Positions 20,292 through 28,547 of a stretch of DNA of 36,574 nt are shown piece after piece. A program made the translations under genes and the position numbers. Source of the DNA: a bacterium. Lineage in GTDB: Bacteria; Armatimonadota; Chthonomonadetes; Chthonomonadales; JAMCWF01. The notes under the pieces were generated by a model, which made no database searches, was not told where the DNA came from, and saw only the letters and a list, made by a program, of their open reading frames with translations. The DNA is taken from positions 1 to 36,574 of the forward strand of contig JAKBZR010000027.1 in NCBI GenBank assembly GCA_021842405.1. The letters run 5' to 3'. The first letter of the stretch is position 1. Each line of letters begins with the position of its first letter.

Positions 20292-22819
20292 ACACCACCA
20301 CCAAGCGCCGCATCGATACCGCCCGCGACATTCTCGTCGGTAAGGTGCCCGACCCCAAGAGTCAGGTCGAGCAGATCACCATCGCGCTGGTCTACAAGTT
20401 TATGGACGACATGGACGCCGAGTCTGAAGAGCTGGGCGGCAAGCGCAAGTTCTTTACCGGCGACTTCGCCCGTTACGGCTGGGCTAAACTCATGCGCGCC
20501 GGTCTGGGCGGCTTTGAGACGTTGAACCTGTATGCCGAAGGCATCACGCGCATGCCCGAAAACCCCGGCATCCCGCCACTGTTCCGCGACATCTTCAAGA
20601 ACGCCTTCCTGCCCTACCGCGACCCGGAGACCCTGCGCGCCTTCCTCAAGATCATTGACGAGTTCGAGTACGACCACTCCGAGCGCCTCGGCGACGCCTT
20701 CGAATACCTGCTCTCAGTACTCGGCTCCCAGGGCGATGCCGGCCAGTTCCGCACTCCGCGCCACATCATTGATTTCATCGTCGAGGTGGTGGACCCGAAG
20801 AAGAACGAGACCGTGCTCGACCCCGCCTGCGGCACCGCCGGATTCCTGATCTCGTCCTACAAGCACATCCTCAAGGCAAACCAAATCAACATGGATACAC
20901 AGGATGGACAGGATAAAGAGAAAGCCCAACCATCCTGTAAATCCTGCCCATCCATGTTCGTTTCTTCTCTAACCCCCGACGAGCGCGGACGGCTGGCCGC
21001 CAACTTCAGGGGCTACGACATCTCGCCCGACATGGTGCGCCTGTCGCTGGTCAACCTGTACCTGCACGGCTTCACCGACCCGCACATCTACGAGTACGAC
21101 ACCCTCACCAGCCAGGAGCGCTGGAACGAGCACGCCGACGTCATCCTCGCCAACCCGCCCTTCATGTCACCAAAGGGGGGCATCAAGCCGCACAACCGCT
21201 TCAGCGTGCAGAGCAAGCGCAGCGAGGTGCTGTTCGTGGACTACATGGCCGAGCACCTCACGCCCGGCGGCCGCGCTGGCATCATCGTGCCCGAAGGGAT
21301 CATCTTCCAGAGCCAGACCGCCTACAAAGACTTGCGAAAGATGCTTGTTGAAAACGCCCTCGTCGCCGTCGTCTCCCTGCCGGCTGGCGTGTTCAACCCG
21401 TACTCCGGCGTCAAGACCTCGATTCTGATCCTCGACAAGGCGCTGGCGAAGCAGAGCGGCAGCATCGCCTTCTTCAAGATCGAGAACGACGGCTTCGGCC
21501 TCGGCGCCCAGCGTCGCGCCTTCGACAAGAACGACCTGCCGCAAGCCCAGGCCGAGATCGGCGAATACCTGCGCCGCCTGCGCGCGGGGGAATCGGTGGC
21601 TGACTACCATCCCACGCTGGGCCTGATCGTGGCAAAGGAAAGGATCGCCGCGAATGGTGACTTCAACCTCAGCGGGGAGCGGTATCGGGAGGGGACTGAG
21701 CGGGCTTCCTCATATCCGCACGTTCGGCTGGGCGACGTCGCAAGGGTCACTTCTGGCAACTCGGCACCGCAGGGCGACGAATACTTTGCCGGAGGCGAAG
21801 CTCCCTTCATTCGCACGTCGGACGTCGGCGCTGTTCACCTTTCAGACAACTTCGTTGGTTCTGTTGACAAAGTGAACGCCAAGGCACTTGCGGAATTCCG
21901 TCTGGAGTTGTTTCCGGTTGGAACGATACTTTTTCCCAAGAGCGGCGCATCCACCTTTTTGAATCACCGGGTCGTCATGGGAGCACCAGCCTATGTGTCG
22001 AGTCATCTCGCCTGCATCATCTGCGAGGAGTCGAAGGCGCTCCCGAAGTACGTCTATCATCTTTTGTGTCGGGTTGATGCTCGCGACATAACGCCGGACC
22101 AGGCCTATCCGTCCTTGCGGCTATCGGAAATCGGAGCCATCCAAATCCCCCTGCCGCCGCTGGAGGTGCAGAAAGAGATCGTGGCGGAGATCGAGGGCTA
22201 CCAGAAGGTCATCAACGGTGCCCGCACCGTCCTCGATAACTACCGCCCGCACATCCCCATCCACCCCGACTGGCCGAAATGCAATCTTGGCAGCCTCGCC
22301 GAGAACTTGGATTCGCGTCGCGTCCCTATCACCAAAGGCGACCGCAAAGCAGGACCATTTCCTTACTACGGCGCGTCCGGCATCGTCGATTCCGTTGCCG
22401 AGTTCATCTTCGACGAAGACATCCTTCTCATTTCAGAGGATGGCGCGAACCTGCTCGCTCGATCAACGCCCATTGCATTCTCGGTGTCCGGTAAATGCTG
22501 GGTAAACAATCACGCTCACGTTTTGAAGTTCGCAGAACCCGCGACGCAGAAGTTCGTGGAGGTCTATCTCAATTCCATTTCCATCGAGGAATTCGTCACC
22601 GGCGCAGCGCAACCGAAGGTGAACCAAGAAGCGCTGAACAGAATCCCAATTCCGATCCCGGACGATGTCGTCATGCAGCAAGCCATCGTCGCCGAAATCG
22701 AAGCCGAACAGACGCTGGTCGCCGCCAACCGCGAGCTGATCGCGCGCATGGAGAAGAATATCCTAGTCACGCTCGCCCGTGTGTGGGGACCTGAAGCAAC
22801 TGTCACCTCAGAGACCTGA
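20285..22819 (+). CDS. Type I modification-specificity fusion protein (HsdM-HsdS)
   Basis: This 844-residue chain joins the N6-adenine methylase and specificity functions that are usually two genes. Residues 1-470 are HsdM: an N-terminal helical bundle, motif I VLDPACGTAGFLI (about 176), motif IV ILANPPFMSPKGG (about 288) and GGRAGIIVPEGIIFQ. Residues 480-660 form one target recognition domain (YPHVRLGDVARVTSGNSAPQ to IQIPLPPLEVQKEIVAEIEG). Residues 665-840 form a second (WPKCNLGSLAENLDSRRVP to IPDDVVMQQAIVAEIEAEQ), with the usual helical spacers after each. Two different domains imply a bipartite target. Residues 202-225 (MDTQDGQDKEKAQPSCKSCP and flanks) are an in-frame repeat insertion absent from ordinary HsdM. 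Start at ATG 20285. Confidence 0.93.
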   Translation: MLDTTTKRRIDTARDILVGKVPDPKSQVEQITIALVYKFMDDMDAESEELGGKRKFFTGDFARYGWAKLMRAGLGGFETLNLYAEGITRMPENPGIPPLFRDIFKNAFLPYRDPETLRAFLKIIDEFEYDHSERLGDAFEYLLSVLGSQGDAGQFRTPRHIIDFIVEVVDPKKNETVLDPACGTAGFLISSYKHILKANQINMDTQDGQDKEKAQPSCKSCPSMFVSSLTPDERGRLAANFRGYDISPDMVRLSLVNLYLHGFTDPHIYEYDTLTSQERWNEHADVILANPPFMSPKGGIKPHNRFSVQSKRSEVLFVDYMAEHLTPGGRAGIIVPEGIIFQSQTAYKDLRKMLVENALVAVVSLPAGVFNPYSGVKTSILILDKALAKQSGSIAFFKIENDGFGLGAQRRAFDKNDLPQAQAEIGEYLRRLRAGESVADYHPTLGLIVAKERIAANGDFNLSGERYREGTERASSYPHVRLGDVARVTSGNSAPQGDEYFAGGEAPFIRTSDVGAVHLSDNFVGSVDKVNAKALAEFRLELFPVGTILFPKSGASTFLNHRVVMGAPAYVSSHLACIICEESKALPKYVYHLLCRVDARDITPDQAYPSLRLSEIGAIQIPLPPLEVQKEIVAEIEGYQKVINGARTVLDNYRPHIPIHPDWPKCNLGSLAENLDSRRVPITKGDRKAGPFPYYGASGIVDSVAEFIFDEDILLISEDGANLLARSTPIAFSVSGKCWVNNHAHVLKFAEPATQKFVEVYLNSISIEEFVTGAAQPKVNQEALNRIPIPIPDDVVMQQAIVAEIEAEQTLVAANRELIARMEKNILVTLARVWGPEATVTSET
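20888..20958. repeat. Gene-less ACAGGAT palindromic repeat inserted in hsdMS
   Basis: The arms 20888-20914 and 20932-20958 both start from AACATGGAT outward and contain CAGGAT twice. They pair at 22 of 27 positions around a 17-base purine-rich loop. The sequence family is that of the ends of the GxxExxY unit. The insertion keeps the reading frame and adds about 24 residues between the methylase motif I region and the segment DERGRLAANFRGYDISPDM. Confidence 0.8.
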
Positions 22820-22822
22820 GCC

Positions 22823-22900
22823 ATGATAAACTACGGCGAACGGGTCAAATTCGTGCAGGAGCACTTCACCGACGGTCTTGCGTTGGTAATTGGGTTTCGG
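22823..22900 (+). pseudogene. 5' fragment of the next gene in the hsd operon
   Basis: ATG 22823 lies four bases after the hsdMS stop and encodes MINYGERVKFVQEHF then TDGLALVIG before the frame runs into unrelated DNA. This looks like the true beginning of a third operon gene, now fused near 22895-22905 to the 3' part of a phage-type ATPase in another frame. The family cannot be told from about 25 residues. Confidence 0.5.
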
Positions 22901-22902
22901 GC

Positions 22903-23640
22903 TGTCCGCTGCGCTACTGTGAGGCGATTGAGACGGCCGAGAAGGGCGGCTACCATGTCCTCGTCATCGATTCGCTCTCCCATGCCTGGATGGGCAAGGA
23001 GGGAGCGCTCGATCAGGTGGACAAAGCGGCCAAGCGCTCCCAGTCGGGCAACTCTTACTTTGCCTGGCGGGAGGTGACACCCCTTCACAACCGATTGGTT
23101 GACTCAATGCTGGGCGTTGACTGCCACCTGATCGTGACGATGCGGGCCAAGACCGAGTACGTCATTCAGGAGGTAAACGGAAAGCAGGTGCCCAAGAAGA
23201 TCGGCATGGCCCCGATCCAGCGTGACGGGGTGGAGTACGAGTTCGACGTGGTGGCCGATATGGATTTGGAGAACAACTTCGTCGTTTCCAAGTCCAGGTG
23301 CAAGGCCTTAAGCGGCGCGGTCATTCCCAAGCCGGGCAGCGAGGTGGCGGATGTGCTGATGAGATGGCTTAACGAGGGCGGATCGCCTCCGTCTCAAGTG
23401 TCCAGAGAGCCGAAGCCGGCTACTCCCGCTCCCGGCAACGGACTGGAGCTGGCCAAAGCCAGATTCCTGGAGGCGGCCGAACCGGTGATCAGCTCGGATA
23501 TACTGCACAACGCCAAAAAGCTCACCGCGGTACTCAGTGAGCTTGATCCTCAACTTAACAAGCCGGTCGAGAAGTACACCGCCTCCGATTGGGAGACGGC
23601 GACCGAAGCGATATACTTTCTCGATCCGGTCGAAGCCTAG
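22903..23640 (+). pseudogene. 5'-truncated phage-type RecA-like/AAA_24 ATPase
   Basis: Read upstream of ATG 22990, the frame gives RYCEAIETAEKGGYHVLVID and SLSHAWMGKEGALDQVDK, i.e. a Walker B strand (VLVID) and the following helix. Then come GNSYFAWREVTPLHNRLVDS, DCHLIVTMRAKTEYVIQEV and GVEYEFDVVADMD, characteristic of phage Sak4-like nucleotide-binding proteins used in single-strand annealing or recombination. The Walker A region is missing at the junction with the hsd-linked fragment, so the ATPase cannot be active. A C-terminal helical tail (LELAKARFLEAAEPVI) follows, then a terminator. It is a prophage remnant. Confidence 0.75.
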
Positions 23641-23655
23641 CGTTCTCCCCATTAT

Positions 23656-23693
23656 TCAGCCGGATGCATATTCTTGCTACCGGCTGATTTTTT
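23656..23693 (+). terminator. Rho-independent terminator after the ATPase remnant
   Basis: TCAGCCGG (23656-23663) pairs with CCGGCTGA (23680-23687) and is followed directly by six T. It ends 16 bases after the stop at 23640 on the plus strand and also separates it from the convergent Rhs locus. Confidence 0.85.
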
Positions 23694-23772
23694 AATTCAA
23701 GTAAACAACTCTTGCAATTAATTTGACAAATCAGGTCGGATCGCTGTAAACTACCATCTTTTTGATGGTACC

Positions 23773-24100
23773 TCAAATCAGAATACGGCTGTTTAACTGC
23801 TGGTCAAACCCGTAGAAGCTGCTGGTGTTCCCACGCCGCTCCCGAAGCCAATCCGCCCCACTCGCCGGGGGAATCGGTGTAGTGGGCCTGAGTCACCAGG
23901 CTGGCGTCGGTCTCGATCAAAACGTTTTCACCATCACGAACGAAGATTACGGTACCCGACGAGTTGACCTTCTTCTGCCGCATCCCGTCCGCCGAGTAGG
24001 TGTAGGTCTCAGCCCCACCCGCAGAAGATACGCCGGTCAGTCGGTTCTCGAAATCCCAGGTGTAGGTAAAGGACACCCTTTGGATCGAACGGCATAGGCA
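23773..24100 (-). pseudogene. Rhs orphan cassette A, frameshifted and truncated core
   Basis: The minus strand reads FTYTWDFENRLTGVSS, ETYTYSADGMRQKKVNSSGT and ENVLIETDASLVTQAHYTDS, then GGLAS in one frame. An extra G (TCGGGAGCGG instead of TCGGAGCGG) shifts it to ERRGNTSSFYGFDQQLNSRI ending LI and stop. These match the conserved core of the other Rhs copies in the window. The core ends abruptly at the ILI codons, before the GGNITDSYLYKAFGEE part, and there is no tip. It is the most decayed member of the array. Confidence 0.85.
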
Positions 24101-24168
24101 TACTTTTCATATAAATCGATCCCTTGTGACCTCAAAAATAACTAATAACTAGAGGTGTCGAAAGTCAT

Positions 24169-24645
24169 TTATCTAGGAGTCGTCCAAATTCTAACATTAT
24201 TGTTATTGTCGTGGAACGCGATGACGGGCTTCCCATTAAGTCCTCTAAATGTAAGAATAATCCTCGTTTTTTTCCCTCTGAGAAGAATACCAGGTGGAGC
24301 ACCTCTAGCACCGGAATCAATGCCAACTATAGTTTTCTCTTTGTAGTTTTCCATACTAAGCGTCGAAGTACCCGTTGGGTCTAATCCAATGCCAAAGGCT
24401 CCATTTTTGTTGAAAATATCAAGACTTACGATCCCCGATTTGTAAAATCGATCGGGACCGAAATCCGCTAAAAGATGTCCCGTTTTATCTACTAGTTCAA
24501 ATCGCTGTGCACGAATTACGGCCGGATCTTTTGTTTGTGATCCGCTTACGTACGCGTTTAGAATAACGCCTGCCGATAACCCTAGCACAAAACCGAACAA
24601 TATTCTGCCGTTAAACAACCACTTGAATATCTGTCTTAAAAACAT
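24169..24645 (-). CDS. Membrane-anchored beta-rich protein, candidate Rhs-B partner
   Basis: The start is set at ATG 24645, preceded by GCAGGAGGACTTCCG, an excellent ribosome binding site. A reading from 24681 would overlap the stop of the Rhs B tip. The 158-residue product begins MFLRQIFKWLFNGRILFGFV with one membrane helix (FGFVLGLSAGVILNAYV). Repeated strand pairs follow: RAQRFELVDKTGHLLADFG, SLDIFNKNGAFGIGLDPTG, TIVGIDSGARGAP and RIILTFRGLNGKPVIAF. I recognise the general 'F-x-LVD-x-x-G' beta-repeat style but no named family. Its tight position after tip B fits an immunity gene, though this is inference. Confidence 0.6.
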   Translation of the reverse strand: MFLRQIFKWLFNGRILFGFVLGLSAGVILNAYVSGSQTKDPAVIRAQRFELVDKTGHLLADFGPDRFYKSGIVSLDIFNKNGAFGIGLDPTGTSTLSMENYKEKTIVGIDSGARGAPPGILLRGKKTRIILTFRGLNGKPVIAFHDNNNNVRIWTTPR

Positions 24646-24674
24646 CGGAAGTCCTCCTGCCTTTCGTTTCACCG

Positions 24675-25627
24675 TCACCATTGGTGCCCAAAGTCCGGTG
24701 GAGGCATCTTTCCACTCTCAATTATTGCTGCACATTCCTTCTCACACAACTCCTTTGCATCATCTTCATCCGGTACCTCTTCACATAAATCTTCGCAGCA
24801 ATCGTATTGCCATCCACCGACTTCATTTCCAAGCTGGATGCACGCCATATAGCATCCGTGACTGATACTATTCCACCAATTACAGTTTGAATGCGATGGA
24901 GATGGTGGTGAAGGCGGATGCGGTGGTGAAGGTGGATGCGGATGACATCGCACGTGTGACCCGCACCCCTCCTTTGCCATCATACATGCCGCTTTTGGCA
25001 GTATCCCCCAATCGATTAAGGCTTGATAGCAACACCAAAAACATATACCAGGAGGCGAGGAAGGACACCACCTCCGGCCACAAGGTCTCCATTTTCCCGA
25101 AGGATCCTCAAATAAAACCGGTCCATTCCCCACGTACCGATACAGATTCCAATCCCCCCCGTCAAACCCAATCGGATCCCGGCTTACCCACCTACCCAGA
25201 TCGGTCCGCAGATGCCTTGCCCTCACGTAAAGCCTGCTCGCGATGTCCCGGTAGTACCCCACCTGTCCGCCGAACCGCAGCGGGTTGACCGTCGTTCCCG
25301 ATACCAGAAGCTCCTCACCGAACGCCTTATAGAGGTAGCTGTCGGTAATGTTACCGCCCATTGAGATCAGAATGCGCGAATTGGCCTGCTGGTCGAACCC
25401 GTAAAAGCTGCTGGTTGAACCCCTCCGCTCCGAAGCTAATCCGCCCCACATTCCCGGATAGTCGGTGTAGTGGGCCTGCGTCACCAGGTTGGCGTCCGTC
25501 TCGATCAAAACGTTCTCCCCGTCCCGAACGAAGATTACGGTTCCAGACGAGTTGACTTTCTTCTGCCGCATCCCGTCCGCCGAATAGGTGTAGGTCTCAG
25601 CCGTACCGTCGGGATAGCTGACTTTGG
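24675..25627 (-). CDS. Rhs orphan cassette B with Cys/Pro-rich tip
   Basis: The frame carries conserved Rhs core from SYPDGTAETYTYSADGMRQ through GGNITDSYLYKAFGEELLV and RDIASRLYVRARHLRTDLG to SRDPIGFDGGDWNLYRYVGN, the junction where Rhs tips diverge. The tip (about 140 residues) is unlike the others: Cys-rich (CFWCCYQALIDW, CCEDLCEEV) with a Pro-Ser-His spacer. It matches no toxin I know. There is no YD-repeat N-terminus, start codon context or secretion signal, so it is probably a silent cassette. Its 5' end abuts a MITE inserted at TTAA, and ORF-calling runs on into the MITE to 25646. Confidence 0.8.
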
Positions 25628-25755
25628 TTAAGAGCCTGTCCGACAAACTTCAAAATTAACTACAATGATACTATATGTAGTAGTATAATGAATTTATATT
25701 AACAATATATTGTATATCATATTTTTATGATTGGGTTTATCAGACAAGCTCTTAA
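25628..25755. mobile_element. 120-bp MITE with TTAA flanks, ends match the IS at 36467
   Basis: The element 25632-25751 starts GAGCCTGTCCGACAAAC and ends with the complement of GAGCTTGTCTGATAAAC. Including TTAA on each side (25628-25631, 25752-25755), the arms match at 18 of 21. The interior is AT-rich and non-coding. The left end is identical over 17 bases to the end of the insertion sequence that starts at 36467, so that IS family could have moved it. Confidence 0.8.
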
Positions 25756-25756
25756 C

Positions 25757-26353
25757 TCAATGATAAAGGACGCTCCCAACGGTGCATATATAAAATAATA
25801 TATAAAATGAAATACCGAAATACAACGTTCTTTTATTCAAACCAAATAATGGATGTAATTTATACCCTATCGAAAAATACAGAGATCCACAAACTATTTC
25901 CGGCATCACCGTAATCAATACCCATAAGGCAAACGAGGAAAAGTTCCCTCCAACTGATAAGAGGATACCCATACGGGTTAATATCAACCCATAAATGACG
26001 CTAATAAGGTACATGGCAGTAAAACTATATCCAATACAAGTTACAGGTCTGAATCGAAATCTTTTTTGCAGTACCGTAATTAAAGATAATATCCATCCAT
26101 ACACCACACCGAGCGGTATCCAGGCTGGCAAAGCGAGAAAAAGAAATGGCACCCCCATTAATATAAAAAATGGCAGATAAATAAAGTTGTCGACATAGAC
26201 TCGCGCTTGAAGAGGATACAAGGAAGACTGCCCTATACAGAAAGAAGCAGGCAAAGATGCAACACCTATGGCGGTCATTATCACGGATGTAATGATCGCC
26301 CGTCCGCTAGTACTTTCTGACCATTTTATTAAAGGTTGGGGGGCATCAGCCAA
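25757..26353 (-). CDS. Integral membrane protein, candidate Rhs-C partner
   Basis: A 198-residue protein with about five hydrophobic helices (for example IITSVIMTAIGVASLPASF, IYLPFFILMGVPFLFLALPA, IPLGVVYGWILSLI, CIGYSFTAMYLISVIYGLIL and GISFYILFYICTVGSVLY). The family is not recognised. It lies 107 bases downstream of the Rhs C tip, on the same strand and before the next cassette, where an immunity gene would be in an Rhs array. A membrane immunity protein would suit a tip acting in the envelope, but nothing in the sequence proves it. Confidence 0.6.
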   Translation of the reverse strand: MADAPQPLIKWSESTSGRAIITSVIMTAIGVASLPASFCIGQSSLYPLQARVYVDNFIYLPFFILMGVPFLFLALPAWIPLGVVYGWILSLITVLQKRFRFRPVTCIGYSFTAMYLISVIYGLILTRMGILLSVGGNFSSFALWVLITVMPEIVCGSLYFSIGYKLHPLFGLNKRTLYFGISFYILFYICTVGSVLYH

Positions 26354-26460
26354 TTGGTTTCCCTCCTCTCTGAGATAAGGAACGGTCTGCTAGAATGTCC
26401 TCCTTGTTTACACGGTTGTTACCTCTAACGATATATGAAATATCACCCATTTTTAAACCT

Positions 26461-27514
26461 TTAATATGGGGCGTATGGACCCATAACTGGACCTGCTGGA
26501 TTATATGGATATGGCAAAGGTGTATGGGGTATGTAAAAATTATCCGGCGGCGGGAGATTATTTGTAACGTTGCATTGCTTTAATAAAGATGAGACAAAGT
26601 CTTGACATGAATGACCCCAAACGTTGTAGTAGGGGCCTCCGGGTGCTGGCCCAATTCCTGGAAACCATTGCTTGCCACCTATTGTAGACCCAACTCCTTT
26701 GGCGTAAGCGGCTTCTGCACAAAGGCACTCCTGTTGTTGTGGAGTTACCGGCAACGGCGTGCAATGAACATTGATGCCCTGCCATCCGCCCTTGTTCTCT
26801 GGGCAACTACCTTTCCCAATCATTATCCCTCCCCGACTGTAACCGATACAGCCACAGCCGGCGGTCTTGAGATACCAATGCCCATCGGCCTCGTATGGCA
26901 ATCCTGGAAATACCGGCCTCCAGCAAAATTTCAAACCTACAGGAAGAGTCCCAAACGGATCGGTCTCTATAACAGGTCCATTCCCCACATACCGATACAG
27001 ATTCCAATCCCCACCGTCAAACCCGATCGGATCCCGACTCACCCACCGTCCCGTAGTCACATCCAACTCTCTGTGCCTCACGTACAGCCTGCTCGCGATG
27101 TCCCGCCAGTACCCCACCTGTCCGCCGAACCGCAGCGGATTGACCGTCGTCCCCGAAACCAGAAGCTCCTCACCGAACGCCTTATACAGGTAACTGTCGG
27201 TAATGTTACCACCGATTGAGACCAATATTCTAGTGTTGCTCTGCGGGTCAAACCCGTAGAAGCTGCTGACAGAACCCCTCCGCTCCGAAGCCAATCCGCC
27301 CCACATACCGGGTGAATCGGTGTAGTGAGCCTGGGTGATCAGGTTGGCGTCAATCTCGATTAGCATGTTCTGGCCGTCCCGCACGAAGATCACGGTTCCC
27401 GACGAGTTGACCTTCTTCTGCCGCATGCCGTCAGCCGAGTAGGTGTAGGTCTCAACGCCGCTTGGTGAGGAAACGCCGATCAGCCGATTCTCAAAGTCCC
27501 TTATATAGGTAGTA
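26461..27514 (-). CDS. Rhs orphan cassette C with possible papain-fold tip
   Basis: Core homology begins 12 bases after the propeller gene stop (TTYIRDFENRLIGVSS) and runs through SADGMRQKKVNSSGTVIFVR, GGNITDSYLYKAFGEELLVS and YVRHRELDVTTGRWVSRDP to DWNLYRYVGNGPVIETDP. The approximately 160-residue tip has GYSRGGIMIGKG, QQQECLCAEAAYAKGVG and NVWGHSCQDFVSSLLKQC. The last resembles Cys-containing motifs of NlpC/CHAP-like amidases, but the assignment is weak. There is no start signal or N-terminal shell; ATG 27426 lies inside the core. Part of its core is identical over about 60 bases to the long Rhs gene at 30235. Confidence 0.8.
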
Positions 27515-27525
27515 AAAATATCCGT

Positions 27526-28533
27526 TCACCAATCGGGTGAGGATATGCTTTTAGTGCCCCCAAGTCGGGGAATAATCTGATGTTGGTGAGAGCCATCGGG
27601 ATTTGAGACGTAAAGCACCACTGTACCCACTGAGGAAGGAATTTTCTTTCCTCGTATAACCATCCAGCGCGGCCCATATTTGAGATACAAAATTTTATCT
27701 CCGCCGGGCGACCAAGAGACACGGTCACACATCACGTTCTTTATCGGCAATTGGTGCAAATCACTCCCGCTAGGCCTTACTGTGTAAAGTTCCATTGGAA
27801 AAACGTGGGTGCTCCCACGAGTACAACCAAATAGAATTAAATTTCTTTTTTGCGACCAATTGGGGTAAACGCAATCACCGGAAGGTTGATGTGGCAGTAT
27901 TCGAGGAACCCTTCCATTTGCATTAACAAGCCATATTTTCCACTTTCCCGAATGGTTTGAGGCAAAAGCAATTGTTTTGCCGCTTGGAGACCAGCTTGGG
28001 TTACGTATGTCACAGTCGCCGCTATATAATATTCTAATTTTATGGGTTGCGATATTGAGTACGCACAACCAGGAGTGCTCTTGTGGGTCCGTAGGCGATG
28101 AGCGTACAAATGCCAATCTCTTCTCATCCGGAGACCAAGCGGGTTGAAAGTCCATCCCGATCGTGACCCGTCTCTTATTGGTGCCATCGGCATTCATTAT
28201 GTAAATGCCATCGGGCAAGCTTCCGGAATAGTACCAGGTACCAGCACTATAGGCAATGAGAGAGCGACTAGGGGACCATGAAGGGCAATAAACAAACGGC
28301 TCATCTCCCCGAAGATCGCATCGGAATTTGTCTTCCGGATCTAACAAATAAATGCCTTCGCAAGCGATCGGATAGGCCTCCCAACTTCGTTTCGGGCGGC
28401 GCCGAAAGTGGTTCAAAAACGCTCTGGACGATATCTCGTTTGCATAAAAATAATCGGCTCTCGATGAATTTTCCGAACAGATAGGCAAGAGGAGAATTAG
28501 CATCAATGTCGTTATTACGGTGAACCTATACAT
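27526..28533 (-). CDS. Secreted PD40/TolB-like beta-propeller, candidate Rhs-D partner
   Basis: The start at ATG 28533 (MYRFTVITTLMLILLLPICS) gives a signal peptide and 335 residues. A GTG at 28551 overlaps the tip D stop and is a less likely start. The mature protein has repeated PD40-type blades: GDEPFVYCPSWSPSRSLIAY, GMDFQPAWSPDEKRLAFVRS, DIRNPSWSPSGKTIAFASN, GDCVYPNWSQKRNLILFG and DRVSWSPGGDKILYLKY. This is the repeated (P)xWSPDG-IAF unit of TolB/WD40-like propellers, which bind proteins or ligands in the envelope. Translational contact with tip D suggests an immunity or partner role. Confidence 0.75.
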   Translation of the reverse strand: MYRFTVITTLMLILLLPICSENSSRADYFYANEISSRAFLNHFRRRPKRSWEAYPIACEGIYLLDPEDKFRCDLRGDEPFVYCPSWSPSRSLIAYSAGTWYYSGSLPDGIYIMNADGTNKRRVTIGMDFQPAWSPDEKRLAFVRSSPTDPQEHSWLCVLNIATHKIRILYSGDCDIRNPSWSPSGKTIAFASNHSGKWKIWLVNANGRVPRILPHQPSGDCVYPNWSQKRNLILFGCTRGSTHVFPMELYTVRPSGSDLHQLPIKNVMCDRVSWSPGGDKILYLKYGPRWMVIRGKKIPSSVGTVVLYVSNPDGSHQHQIIPRLGGTKSISSPDW

Positions 28534-28547
28534 CCGACATACCCTTA

